Assembly: GCF_026278245.1 (NCBI RefSeq)
Contig: NZ_CP111079.1
Span: 4,770,501-4,834,500 of the forward strand
Direction: 5' to 3'
Length of the DNA: 64,000 nt
Source: Pontibacter kalidii
GTDB lineage: Bacteria; Bacteroidota; Bacteroidia; Cytophagales; Hymenobacteraceae
Shown: piece after piece, positions 54,179 to 63,418 of the stretch
Layout of the letters: each line of letters starts with the position of its first letter
How positions within the stretch are numbered: position 1 is the first letter of the stretch
Made by a program: the position numbers and the translations under genes
The notes under the pieces: model-generated
The model's input: only the letters and a program-made list of their open reading frames with translations
Told to the model about the DNA's origin: nothing
Databases searched by the model: none

Positions 54179-54658
54179 TTAGGGCTGTGCGTCCTTTAGC
54201 AGGAGTTTTGCCTTTTCCACCACCTGCCGCTCTGTTTTAAAGGACAGCAGGTTAATTGCCTCCTCTATGGCTACCCAGCGCGCCTCATTCACCTCCCAGT
54301 CATGCTCGGCTATGTTACCCGAGGTATAGCGCAGCAGGAAGAAGTGCACGAATTTATGAAAGCGCACCCGCTGCTTGCCTTTATCGCCCACGTACCAATA
54401 CGTGATCGTCTCTATTTTCCGGAGGAGTTCGGTGTGGATGCCTGCCTCTTCGCGCACTTCGCGTATGGCCGTGGCCTCGGGTGTCTCCCCGGCATCCACA
54501 ATGCCTTTTGGCAACTGCCACCGCCGCTGCGGCCCCACCGAGATCAGTGCCACCTCCACGCCATGCTCCCCCCTACGATAGGCCACGCCCCCCGAAGAAA
54601 CCTGGTCGACGGTCGGGAGTTTTGGCTTCGGGGTGTTTGCGTCTGGTTGTGTGGGCAT
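54179..54658 (-). CDS. NUDIX hydrolase
   Basis: A 159-residue NUDIX protein, hydrolysing a nucleoside diphosphate linked to another moiety. The NUDIX box is recognisable as GETPEATA followed by REVREEAGI, preceded by RRWQLPKGIVDA. The N-terminus (MPTQPDANTPKPKLPT) is proline-rich and disordered. Most similar in layout to MutT/diadenosine-type enzymes. Single domain, complete. Confidence 0.9.
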   Translation of the reverse strand: MPTQPDANTPKPKLPTVDQVSSGGVAYRRGEHGVEVALISVGPQRRWQLPKGIVDAGETPEATAIREVREEAGIHTELLRKIETITYWYVGDKGKQRVRFHKFVHFFLLRYTSGNIAEHDWEVNEARWVAIEEAINLLSFKTERQVVEKAKLLLKDAQP

Positions 54659-54709
54659 CAGCTGAAGTATAAAGTATAGGTTTTATACTTGATGCACCGG
54701 GGCAAAGGT

Positions 54710-55792
54710 TTACTTGCTGCTGGTAATTACGGGCTGTTGCTTCTGCTGGTCGTTTAGCCAGAGCAAGGTGGAGTTATAGGCCATGTCGTGCACACCTATA
54801 TACAGCACCAGCTTCACATTCCTGGATTTGCGGCTAAAGACTACCTCCGGGTCCGACTCGCCAAAGTATGGATCGGAGGCTTCGCCCTGTAAGTTTTCCG
54901 GTATGGCCTGCTCTTTTACAATATACTCCATGTCTTCCTTGGAGATAGTGTCGGCAGGGGCGGCTAAGATGTTGTAGGCGCGGATAGAGTGGCTGGGAGG
55001 CACCAGGAGGTCATTTATGCCGTGCGCCAGGAAGATCGATACTTCTTTGGCCTGGTGAAGTTGGGTGCTGGGGCTGCGACGCTTGCCTTCTTCCTCGGCG
55101 GGCGTTCCGGGTAGTGGTTCTCCTCCCAAAGCAGCCACGATTTGGCCGTTATACTTGCGGTGCGGATAGTATAGGTTAAAGTCGTACCACTCCGGAATGT
55201 CGAACACCGGCACCCAGGCGGCCACACCGGCCCAGATGTCGGGGTGGCGGCTGGCGGCCACCAGGGCCGTCATGGCGCCGCCCGAGGAGCCTACCAGGTA
55301 CACGCGTGAGGAGTCGATGTTGGCGTGTTGCATGGCGTAGTCCACGGCGTCCACAATATCCTGGATAGCCACATCCGAGGCCATGGCCTCCGGCTGCTCA
55401 AACACGCCGCGGTAATTAGGCTGGATAAAAGCCCAGTCATACTTCTCGGCCCAGAGGGCAAACGGAATGGAAGGTACCTGCAGGTACCCGCTGCTCCAAC
55501 TGTGTAGCAGCACCAGCAGCGGCTTCTTACGGCTCGACTTCGACTCGTAGAATAGGGCCGGCTCCACTTTCCCATCCATCGTAGACTTTATCCGCACCAC
55601 CTCAATGTCCTTCAGGTCCTTTTTCCAGTCCTCCAGGTCCTCTTTTCCTACCTCGCCGGGGTATTGCTTGGTGGTGGTATAGCCCTCTAAGCGCTCAATG
55701 GGGGGGATGGGTTTGTCTCTGTTGCAGGCAGAAAGTATAAGGCACAGCAGCACCGGGAGCAGAAGTCTAACCGGGTGGGAGTTTATCTTCAT
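54710..55792 (-). CDS. Alpha/beta hydrolase lipoprotein (prolyl-oligopeptidase-like)
   Basis: A 360-residue secreted hydrolase with lipobox LSAC after a signal peptide (MKINSHPVRLLLPVLLCLI then LSAC). The nucleophile elbow is GSSGGAMTALVA; the acid is likely in AHGINDLLVPPSHS and the His in IGVHDMAYN. It resembles S9-type peptidases/esterases with LVLLHSWSSGYLQVP near the N-terminus. The cleaved bond is unknown. Confidence 0.86.
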   Translation of the reverse strand: MKINSHPVRLLLPVLLCLILSACNRDKPIPPIERLEGYTTTKQYPGEVGKEDLEDWKKDLKDIEVVRIKSTMDGKVEPALFYESKSSRKKPLLVLLHSWSSGYLQVPSIPFALWAEKYDWAFIQPNYRGVFEQPEAMASDVAIQDIVDAVDYAMQHANIDSSRVYLVGSSGGAMTALVAASRHPDIWAGVAAWVPVFDIPEWYDFNLYYPHRKYNGQIVAALGGEPLPGTPAEEEGKRRSPSTQLHQAKEVSIFLAHGINDLLVPPSHSIRAYNILAAPADTISKEDMEYIVKEQAIPENLQGEASDPYFGESDPEVVFSRKSRNVKLVLYIGVHDMAYNSTLLWLNDQQKQQPVITSSK

Positions 55793-55811
55793 TCTAGTTG
55801 TTTTATTCGGG

Positions 55812-55841
55812 CAAAGGTATGGATTGGCTATACTTCTACAA
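55812..55841 (-). promoter_or_regulatory. Promoter of the hydrolase lipoprotein gene
   Basis: On the minus strand TTG (55841-55839), a 19-base spacer and TACCTTTG (55819-55812) match the Bacteroidota consensus exactly, about 20 bases before the start codon. Confidence 0.65.
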
Positions 55842-55929
55842 GAACTGCGTCCTGTTAAAAATGTTGCATGGCGGCAATAAAGTATAGCAGGTTGTCGGGG
55901 ATAAAGATGTAAGTGAGCCGGTTAGCTTT

Positions 55930-56694
55930 TCAGTCCGCAACGTCTACGTCCTTATACGCTACTTCCAGCTTTGTTTTAGAGAGGATGTACTCCACGATAG
56001 CCTGATACTTCTCCTCGCCCACCTCATGGAAGTTATCGGATGTGTCCCATGTTCTGCCATCTGAGAAAATAATTTTATAATGCGGCTCCACCTCTGCCAC
56101 TCCCTTAGCCGTAGTATTTTGCTGGAAGTGGGTGATGGATTCTATCTCTTGTAAAGAATACTCCTGTGGGGATAGCGAGCCAAAGTCATCAATAATGATT
56201 TTATCATCCCTTACTTCTTTGTACCAGCCAAGGCCCAGGAAGGATAAGATGACACCGGCAGTCACGCAGCCCATGCACAGAAACCGCATCGCTCGGTAGC
56301 CATCAAAACCATGCTTGCGGTTCGTGTACGCAGTGTACACCTCGTATTCCTCCTGCAGCATCAGCCGGTAAAGGAACTCCATTGGCGGGATGATCAGCCC
56401 AAACCCGAAGCAAAGACCCGGCACCAGCCAGAACGAGGCGGGAGGGTAAATGGCTAAGTCCGCCTCCCGGCTCCTGAAATATATTGCCTGCACATCGTTG
56501 CCCAGCAGGTAAAACACATAACATATGGCACTTATAAAGAAGAAAAGGGGGATGAGGGAGAAAATCTCGTAGATCTTATACTTATGCTCGTTTACCAGCA
56601 GCAGCTTGTCGTAGTCTTTTATAGGTTTGGGCCTGTGTGGAAACAATACATGCAATAGCAGGAAAATAACTGCGGTAACAATAGAGGCCAGCAT
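55930..56694 (-). CDS. Hypothetical membrane protein, 254 aa
   Basis: An integral membrane protein with four or five hydrophobic helices (IVTAVIFLLLHVLF, LIPLFFFISAICYVFYLL, FWLVPGLCFGFGLIIPP, GCVTAGVILSFLGLGWY). A C-terminal soluble domain has PH-like strands (IIIDDFGSLSPQEYSLQEI, HYKIIFSDGRTWDTSD). This arrangement resembles Bacteroidota bPH-type proteins, but I cannot name the family. Confidence 0.65.
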   Translation of the reverse strand: MLASIVTAVIFLLLHVLFPHRPKPIKDYDKLLLVNEHKYKIYEIFSLIPLFFFISAICYVFYLLGNDVQAIYFRSREADLAIYPPASFWLVPGLCFGFGLIIPPMEFLYRLMLQEEYEVYTAYTNRKHGFDGYRAMRFLCMGCVTAGVILSFLGLGWYKEVRDDKIIIDDFGSLSPQEYSLQEIESITHFQQNTTAKGVAEVEPHYKIIFSDGRTWDTSDNFHEVGEEKYQAIVEYILSKTKLEVAYKDVDVAD

Positions 56695-56836
56695 AGGAAG
56701 TTAATAAGTGGCTGCAAGATAATTCCTTCCGTGTAATTTCTCCTTTCCAACTCTGATTAAATCCTGCTAACTTGCTTAAATGGCTTAGACTTTCAGGCGA
56801 CTTCTTTCGTTAACGGGGCAGTAACAGTTTCCTAGT

Positions 56837-57295
56837 ATGCAGCAGACACAGGCACAGCAGCACATCTACACAGCGGGTCCGGAAGACTTTGCCGCCCTGA
56901 CGGAAGTATGGGAAGCATCGGTGCGGGCCACACATCACTTTTTATCGGAAGAGGATATCCTGTTCTATAAACCCCTGGTGCAGCATGAGTACCTGGGGCT
57001 GGTGGAGCTGCATTATGTCAGAGATGCAAAAGGACGTGTTGCAGGCTTTCTTGGCACCTTAGATGGGAAAGTGGAAATGCTGTTCATCCGCCCGGAAAGC
57101 CGTGGGCAGGGCATCGGCAAAAAGCTGCTGCAATACGCCGTGCAGGCGTTAAAGGCAACTGCTTTGGATGTGAACGAGCAGAACGAGCAGGCAGTAGGCT
57201 TTTACGAGCACTTTGGATTTCGCACCGTGGGCCGTTCGGAGGTGGATGGCACGGGCAAACCGTACCCGATCCTGCATATGCAACTCCCCCGATAA
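56837..57295 (+). CDS. GNAT-family acetyltransferase (YjaB-like)
   Basis: A 152-residue acetyltransferase. The acetyl-CoA loop is RGQGIGKKLLQYAV at about residues 88-101, and the C-terminus has NEQAVGFYEHFGFRTVGR. ATHHFLSEEDI near the start is typical of the YjaB/YhhY branch. Its stop codon overlaps the helicase start (TAATG), so translation of the two is coupled. Confidence 0.9.
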   Translation: MQQTQAQQHIYTAGPEDFAALTEVWEASVRATHHFLSEEDILFYKPLVQHEYLGLVELHYVRDAKGRVAGFLGTLDGKVEMLFIRPESRGQGIGKKLLQYAVQALKATALDVNEQNEQAVGFYEHFGFRTVGRSEVDGTGKPYPILHMQLPR

Positions 57296-60200
57296 TGCTG
57301 CAAGCCCAAGAAGTACAGTACATCATGAAAGACATCCTCAAAAACTATAGACGCAGGCTTCTCAACCTCGGCTCCGGCAACAGGGCGCTGGTCTTGCTGC
57401 GCCTGTACCGGGAGCTGCACCTGGATGTGGAAGCGCTGGATTTCGTGAACGGCAAGCCTGCCTTTGAGGTGCTGGAGAAGCTGCTGAGCGGCAAGAAAAA
57501 GATCCCCCTGAGCCCTTATGCCGACAGCCGCCACGCGCCTGTGGCCGCTGTGAGCCGTCGCCTGCGGTTTATCAAGCGCAAGGCCGAAATGATTTTTGAG
57601 GAGCGCGGCAGCCGGGAGTTGTACTTAGGCTGGCCCTTTGTGCATGGCAAGTTCTCGGATGGCACGGCGGTGCGGAGCCCGCTGCTGTTCTTCCCGGTGA
57701 AGCTGCAGGTAAACGCAGCGCAGGAGTGGGAGCTGCAGCCCGACGAGGCGCAGCCGCCGCAGTTTAACCAGAGCTTTCTGCTGGCTTACGCGCACTACAT
57801 GGGCACGCCGCTGGCTGAGGAGCTGTTGGAGCTGGATCTGAGTACCCTGCCGCAGCACCCGCTGGAGTTCCGCACCAAAGTATACGAACTGCTGAAAGAG
57901 CAGCAGCTAAGTATAAACGCGGGCCGTGAGTTCTTTACCGATAAGCTCAAACGCTTTACAGACTATAAAAAAGCCGATTACGAGGCAGAATATAAACCGG
58001 GGCAGCTGGAGCTGGAGCAGGAGGCCGTGCTGGGCATCTTCCCGCAGGCTGCGTCTTATTTACTCACAGATTACGATGCGCTGCTGGAGCAGGGCGAGCT
58101 GCAGGAGATGGAGCAGCTGTTCGGCACGCCCGAGGCAAGTATAAACGGGAGCACGCAGGCCCAACATACCTTCACGGCCTTTGCCCTGGATGCGGCGCAG
58201 GAGGCAGCGCTGCAGGCGGTAAAGCAGGGGCAGTCGGTGGTGGTGCAGGGGCCGCCGGGCACGGGCAAATCGCAGCTTATCTGCAACCTGGTGTCTGATT
58301 TTACGGCCAGGGGCAAGAAGGTGCTGGTGGTGAGCCAGAAACGCGCCGCCCTGGATGTGGTGCATAAGCGGCTCTCGCAGCAGGGGATGGGCGCTTTCGC
58401 TGCCCTCGTGCACGACATCAACGCCGACCGCAAAGCTATTTTCAACCAGCTGCGCGAGCAGATAGACCGGCTAGACGAATACAAAAAGCAGAACCTGGCG
58501 CTCAACAGCATCTACACCGACCGCACCTTTCTGGAAGTGAGCCGCGGCATCAACAAAAACCTGGAGAAGCTACAGAACTTCAAAGCCGCCCTGTTCGACA
58601 TGAGCCGCTGCGGCTGGTCGCCTAAGGAGCTGTACCTGCGCAGCAGCCTGCAGCAGCCGCACATCCCGCTCCATTCATACTTTAAAAACCTGACCGCCGA
58701 GACCGTGGCGGAGTTTCTGCCGCGTTTGCGCCAGTATTTGCAAAAAGCCATACCCTGGCAAAAGGAGGAGTTTGTGTGGAAGGAGCGCCGCAGTATGGAA
58801 ACGTATACTTTCCAGGAGCGGCAGGAGCTGGAACAGGTGATTGAGGCGCTGCCAGAGGAGCACGGCAGGTTGCAGCGAAGTATAAACGAGCTGAGCGGCT
58901 ATACCTTCTTGCTGAGGGAGCTACCAACCTATACTTCTGCCTTAGAGGAAATAGCCCGGCTGCAGGAGCTGTTGGCACAGGAGGAGACAGGACAGGCGCT
59001 GCAGCTCTTGCTGCAGCGGCAGGTGGAGCCAAAGGAGCTGCAAAAGCAGGTGCTGCGGCTAAAGGAGCTGTACCTGGTTTGTCCGGCTCCGGATGCGGCC
59101 GTTGCCACCGAGGACCTGGTTTCCGTGAAAGCGGCCGTGGCCAAGTATGAGGAGCAGCAAAAGCAGCTGCTGGGGCGCATTACCTGGGCCTTTGCCCCCG
59201 AGAAGCAGCTGCTGAAAAAGGCGCTGGCCAAGTATAAGCTGGAGCTGGACGAGGCAGGCGTGGGCGAACTGCAGCGGCGCCTGGTGTTGCGGCAGCAGGC
59301 CGTGGAACTTATGCAGGGCATCAACCAAAGTATAAGATCAGACCTGAAAATAACGCAGCACCCCAGCGAGGTACTGCAAAAGCTAAAGGCCGTGGAGGAG
59401 GCCCTGCAGGCACAGAAACTGCTGCGCCAGCTGCACAAAGAGCAGGTGCTGCACGAAAAGCTGTTAAGTCTGGTGCAGCTGCCGGAGCATTTGCAGCGCC
59501 TGGTGCAAAGTATAAACGAGGCTGAAACAAAGTATAACCACTGGTTGCAGTGGCTCACGGAGGGGCAGATTTCGCGGTTAACGCAGGACGCGAAGTATAA
59601 AGAGGCCTTGCTGCAGGAGCTGCCGGAGGTGTTCGAGCATTTGGTGGCCTTCGATGCGCTGCTGACGTCCTTTACCGGTCCCGAACGCAAGGTAGCCGAG
59701 CTGCTGCAGGAACAGGGTATAAAAACGGCGGAGGAGGGCGAAGCGCTCCTGCTCAACAGCCTTTACCTGGCCTGGCTGCATGAGCTGGAGGGGCAGCACC
59801 CGGAGCTGCGCATGCCCAGCAACGGCGAGCTACAGCGGCTGGAGGAAGAACTGCAATTACTCTTGCAGCAAAAGCAGGAGCTGAGCCAGGAAATCGTGCT
59901 GTCGCGGCTCCGGGAGCAGGCCTACAAGGATATCGAGGTGAACCGATTGGGCAACCCAGTCACCTACCGCCGCCTGCACGCGCAGGTGAGCAAGAAGCGC
60001 AGCCTCTACCCGCTCCGCAAACTGTTTGCCCTGTTTTCCGAAGAAATGCTGGACCTGGTGCCCTGCTGGCTGGCCTCGCCCGAAACGGTGTCGGCGGTAC
60101 TGCCGCTGGAGCGGTGCTTCGACCTGGTGATTTTTGATGAGGCCTCGCAATGCTACGCCGAGACAGGCATCCCCGCCATGCTGCGCGGCAAGCAGGTGGT

Positions 60201-61284
60201 GGTGGCCGGTGATGCGCAGCAGCTCAAGCCTTCCGATATTTACCGCGCACGCTGGAACGGGGCAGCCGGAGAAGATGAAGTGGAGGAGCTGTCGGCAGAG
60301 TCGTTGCTGGAGCTGTGCGGTTTATACTTGCCGCAGACCATGCTCACGCAGCACTACCGTAGCCGCTACCCCGAACTGATCGAGTTTTCGAACCGCTATT
60401 TCTACAAAAACAAGCTGGAACTGATACCGGAGTTGCTGGATGCTAATGCCCGTCAGCCGGCTATCACGTTTGTGAAGGTGCATGGGCTGTGGCAGGATAA
60501 CCAGAACCTGCCTGAGGCGCAGCGGGTGGTGGAGCTGGTGCTGCAGTACCTGCAGGCCGGGCAGGAGGAACTGGGCGTGATCACCTTTAACTACAACCAG
60601 CAGATGCTGGTACAGGACCTGCTGGAGGAAGCGGCCCAGGAGCAAAACATCACCATACCTGCCTCCGTGCTGGTCAAAAACATCGAAAACATTCAGGGCG
60701 ATGAGAAGGAGGTGATCATCCTATCGGTGGGCTATGCGCCGGATGAGAAGGGCCGAATGGCCATGCAGTTCGGTAGCCTGAACCAGAGCGGGGGCGAGAA
60801 TCGCCTGAACGTGGCCGTGACCCGCGCCAAACAGGAGGTAGTGGTAGTGAGCAGCATCCGGGCAGAGCAGCTGCAGGTGGAGCACACCACACACGCCGGA
60901 CCAAAGGTGCTGAAAGATTACCTGCACTACGCGCAGCAGGTCAGCCGCCGCTATTTCGAGTATGAGCCGAAGCACGAAAGTATGCCGCCGCAGGTGCCGC
61001 TGCTCAAGGAAGTGCTGGCCCGGCAGGTGCCGTACCTGAAGCCCGAGGTGCCTTTCGCCGACCTGACCTTGGTGAAAGAGGCTGCCTACCAGGGCGTGGT
61101 CCTCACCGACGATGACCTGTACTACAGTGCCCTCTCGGTGCGCCACACGCATGCCGATATTCCGCTGCTGCTGCGCCAGCGCCACTGGCCGTACAAGCGC
61201 GTCTACAGCCGCCAGTTCTGGGAGAAACCCGAGAAAACGGCAGAAGAAGTTAGAAAGGTAAAAGTTAGAAAGTTAGAAAGTTAG
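57295..61284 (+). CDS. Large superfamily 1 helicase (AAA_11/AAA_12, DUF4011-like)
   Basis: A 1329-residue protein with an N-terminal region resembling DUF4011 (RRRLLNLGSGNRALVLLRLY). Walker A GPPGTGKSQL is at about residues 318-327 and motif Ia-like KVLVVSQKRAALDVV follows. A very long coiled-coil-rich insert spans about 390-930. The second part has Walker B LVIFDEASQCYAE, GDAQQLKPSD, TQHYRSRYPELI, FNYNQQML and the closing NVAVTRAKQEV. The fold matches UPF1/AAA_12-type helicases. TAATG coupling fixes the start at 57295, though Met 11 is possible. Role unknown; DNA/RNA repair or defence are options. Confidence 0.88.
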   Translation: MLQAQEVQYIMKDILKNYRRRLLNLGSGNRALVLLRLYRELHLDVEALDFVNGKPAFEVLEKLLSGKKKIPLSPYADSRHAPVAAVSRRLRFIKRKAEMIFEERGSRELYLGWPFVHGKFSDGTAVRSPLLFFPVKLQVNAAQEWELQPDEAQPPQFNQSFLLAYAHYMGTPLAEELLELDLSTLPQHPLEFRTKVYELLKEQQLSINAGREFFTDKLKRFTDYKKADYEAEYKPGQLELEQEAVLGIFPQAASYLLTDYDALLEQGELQEMEQLFGTPEASINGSTQAQHTFTAFALDAAQEAALQAVKQGQSVVVQGPPGTGKSQLICNLVSDFTARGKKVLVVSQKRAALDVVHKRLSQQGMGAFAALVHDINADRKAIFNQLREQIDRLDEYKKQNLALNSIYTDRTFLEVSRGINKNLEKLQNFKAALFDMSRCGWSPKELYLRSSLQQPHIPLHSYFKNLTAETVAEFLPRLRQYLQKAIPWQKEEFVWKERRSMETYTFQERQELEQVIEALPEEHGRLQRSINELSGYTFLLRELPTYTSALEEIARLQELLAQEETGQALQLLLQRQVEPKELQKQVLRLKELYLVCPAPDAAVATEDLVSVKAAVAKYEEQQKQLLGRITWAFAPEKQLLKKALAKYKLELDEAGVGELQRRLVLRQQAVELMQGINQSIRSDLKITQHPSEVLQKLKAVEEALQAQKLLRQLHKEQVLHEKLLSLVQLPEHLQRLVQSINEAETKYNHWLQWLTEGQISRLTQDAKYKEALLQELPEVFEHLVAFDALLTSFTGPERKVAELLQEQGIKTAEEGEALLLNSLYLAWLHELEGQHPELRMPSNGELQRLEEELQLLLQQKQELSQEIVLSRLREQAYKDIEVNRLGNPVTYRRLHAQVSKKRSLYPLRKLFALFSEEMLDLVPCWLASPETVSAVLPLERCFDLVIFDEASQCYAETGIPAMLRGKQVVVAGDAQQLKPSDIYRARWNGAAGEDEVEELSAESLLELCGLYLPQTMLTQHYRSRYPELIEFSNRYFYKNKLELIPELLDANARQPAITFVKVHGLWQDNQNLPEAQRVVELVLQYLQAGQEELGVITFNYNQQMLVQDLLEEAAQEQNITIPASVLVKNIENIQGDEKEVIILSVGYAPDEKGRMAMQFGSLNQSGGENRLNVAVTRAKQEVVVVSSIRAEQLQVEHTTHAGPKVLKDYLHYAQQVSRRYFEYEPKHESMPPQVPLLKEVLARQVPYLKPEVPFADLTLVKEAAYQGVVLTDDDLYYSALSVRHTHADIPLLLRQRHWPYKRVYSRQFWEKPEKTAEEVRKVKVRKLES

Positions 61285-61508
61285 GAAGTATAAGTATAGG
61301 AGGCTTTTCTGGCACAAGCCTCCGCTTGTGTCTTGCTTTGTAAAAGCAACTAATCGTATCGGGTTGCTTTTGCTTCAGCTAGTATAGATCTATATGTGGG
61401 CAAAAGCGGACGCTTGCGCCAGAAGCTGCTCACTTTATACTTTCTATACTTCCCTCCGTACAAACTCTCTAACTCCTAAACTCTCTAACTCTCAAACTCA
61501 AAATCCCC
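61285..61508. repeat. Hairpin repeats after the helicase gene
   Basis: Contains inverted CACAAGCCTCCGCTTGTG, GCTTTTGTAAAAGC-like and CAAAAGCGGACGCTTGCG units and AACTCTCTAACTCC direct repeats, with TATACTT near 61436-61452. The same units occur in repeat islands 1, 4 and 5. Confidence 0.65.
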
Positions 61509-62354
61509 TTGCTCTATAAGATCTTCACCGCCTACATCTACCTTCAAACCCTTTTCTGCGGATGTGGGCCCGACCGGCGCAACGGTGGTTTCGAGAAGCC
61601 GGGCTTTAAGTATAAACTGGAGCGGGTAGCACAGCTGGATGGCCAGATACAGGAAAGCTCCGGGCTTGCCCATGCCTCCGACAGCTCTACCTTCTGGACT
61701 CACGGCGACAGCGGCACACCGGCAGAACTGTATCGGTTTAATTTAGAAGGCGAGCTGCAGCAAACGCTGCCGCTGGAGCTGCAGAACCGCGATTGGGAAG
61801 ATCTGGCCGAGAGCGAGGAGCACCTGTTTATCGGTGACTTTGGCAACAACCAGAACAGCCGTAAAGACCTGCAGATCCACATCCTGAGCAGGCAGAATCA
61901 TACTTTGGAAGGCTCCTTATACTTCTCCTTTGAGGATCAGATGGATTTCCCGCCGGACAAAAACAACCTGCACTTTGACCTGGAGGCCTTTTTCTACTAC
62001 CAGGATTCGCTGTACCTCTTCACCAAAAGCCGTGGCAACAACATGCAGGTAAAGCTTTATACCTTGCTGGCGCGGCCCGGCACCTTTGTGGCGCAGCTGC
62101 AGGAGCGCCTGCCGGTCAGTGCCATGGCCACGGCTGCCGCCCTTTCGCCGGACCAGCGCCAGTTCGCCATACTTGGCTACGGCAAAGTATACTTGTTTGG
62201 GGTACAGAACGGCCACATCAACCTAAGTGGGAAACGCCACTGCCTGAAGGTGGGCAGAACGGGCCAGGCCGAAGCCATACTTTATACCTCCGATAACCAG
62301 CTCCTCCTTACCAACGAAAACGGCAAGGTATTCCGCCTGACCTTCCGGCAATAA
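61509..62354 (+). CDS. Hypothetical lipoprotein-like protein, beta-propeller type
   Basis: A 281-residue protein starting at a TTG codon, with a hydrophobic N-terminus and Cys residues (TLFCGCGPD), so probably a lipoprotein. The body has repeated beta segments (LYRFNLEGELQQTLPLE, LYFSFEDQMDFPP, VYLFGVQNGHINLSG), as in soluble beta-propellers. The N-terminus may be wrongly read, because no ATG fits; a frame error upstream cannot be excluded. Confidence 0.65.
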   Translation: MLYKIFTAYIYLQTLFCGCGPDRRNGGFEKPGFKYKLERVAQLDGQIQESSGLAHASDSSTFWTHGDSGTPAELYRFNLEGELQQTLPLELQNRDWEDLAESEEHLFIGDFGNNQNSRKDLQIHILSRQNHTLEGSLYFSFEDQMDFPPDKNNLHFDLEAFFYYQDSLYLFTKSRGNNMQVKLYTLLARPGTFVAQLQERLPVSAMATAAALSPDQRQFAILGYGKVYLFGVQNGHINLSGKRHCLKVGRTGQAEAILYTSDNQLLLTNENGKVFRLTFRQ

Positions 62355-62451
62355 CAAGCCTGGTTTATGATCCAGGGGTAAACGATAGACAAATAACGAT
62401 CTACTGTATTAAAAGCGCCGTAGTAGGAGTATAAACCCAACGAAATAAACT

Positions 62452-63327
62452 ATGCACACAACGATATTGGTAACAGGCGCCACCGGCACGGTAGGCCGCG
62501 AGGTGGTAAAGCAGCTGTCGATGCTGGATGGCGACATTCGGGTGAGGGCCGGGGTGCACTCCATCATAAAAGGCGAAAACCTGAAGCGCCTGCCGGGAGT
62601 GGAGATCGTGGAGATGGACTTTGAAGATCCTGACTCGTTGCATGCCGCTTTCACGCACGTAGACAAGGTGTTCCTGATCACGCCATTTGCCGCAGACCAG
62701 ATACAAATGGCCAAAACGCTGGTGGATGAGGCTAGAGAGGCAGGGGTGAAGCACATCGTGAAGCTCTCGGTAATAGGCGCCGATGCAGAGCCGGGGCTTG
62801 CGCTCGGGCGCTGGCACCGTGAGATCGAGAAGTACATTGAGAACAGCGGCTTCAGCTATACTTTCCTGCGGCCAACTTCTTTTATGCAGAACTACATCAA
62901 CTATAATGCGGACAGCATCAAAAAAGAGGGCAGGTTCTATGGCGCTACCGGCGAAGGAAAGGTAGGCTGGGTGGATGCCCGTGACATAGCTGCTGTGGGC
63001 GTGGAAGCGCTCACCAACGATGACCACATTGGGAAAGCGTATGACATTACAGGAGGAGAGGCCCTGTCGAACTACGAAGTGGCGCAGCTGATGGGCGAGG
63101 TGACAGGCAAGCCGGTGAACTATGTTGATGTGCCGGACGAAGCCGCTAAAAAGGGGATGACGGACCACGGCGTTCCGGGCTTTATGGCCGATGCCATGAT
63201 AGAAGTGTACAGGGAGTACAGAGCGGGTAAATCCAACGAAACCACTGACACTGTAGAGCGTGTGGCCGGACGCAAGCCGCACACCATGCGCCAGTTTCTG
63301 CAAGACCACAAGGAGTGTTTTGTGTAG
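62452..63327 (+). CDS. NmrA/azoreductase-type NAD(P)-binding protein
   Basis: A 291-residue SDR-like protein of the NmrA family. The Rossmann motif TGATGTVGREVV is at residues 8-19, followed by KVFLITPFAADQI, HIVKLSVIGADAEPG, FLRPTSFMQNY and WVDARDIAAVGVEAL. These proteins reduce quinones or sense NADP; substrate unknown. It ends before a terminator. Confidence 0.9.
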   Translation: MHTTILVTGATGTVGREVVKQLSMLDGDIRVRAGVHSIIKGENLKRLPGVEIVEMDFEDPDSLHAAFTHVDKVFLITPFAADQIQMAKTLVDEAREAGVKHIVKLSVIGADAEPGLALGRWHREIEKYIENSGFSYTFLRPTSFMQNYINYNADSIKKEGRFYGATGEGKVGWVDARDIAAVGVEALTNDDHIGKAYDITGGEALSNYEVAQLMGEVTGKPVNYVDVPDEAAKKGMTDHGVPGFMADAMIEVYREYRAGKSNETTDTVERVAGRKPHTMRQFLQDHKECFV

Positions 63328-63358
63328 CCTATAGAACATCGCTTTACATATAACAAGC

Positions 63359-63396
63359 AAAAATCCCCTCCCGAAAACTCAGGAGGGGATTTTTTA
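63359..63396. terminator. Bidirectional terminator
   Basis: Arms 63359-63371 and 63382-63394 form a 13-bp AAAAATCCCCTCC/GGAGGGGATTTTT stem. It serves the reductase gene and the convergent glycine-rich gene. The arm sequence CCCCTCC/GGAGGGG equals the outer hairpin of the 32-bp repeat. Confidence 0.88.
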
Positions 63397-63418
63397 TAAT
63401 ATTAGCTAAACAGCCGTG

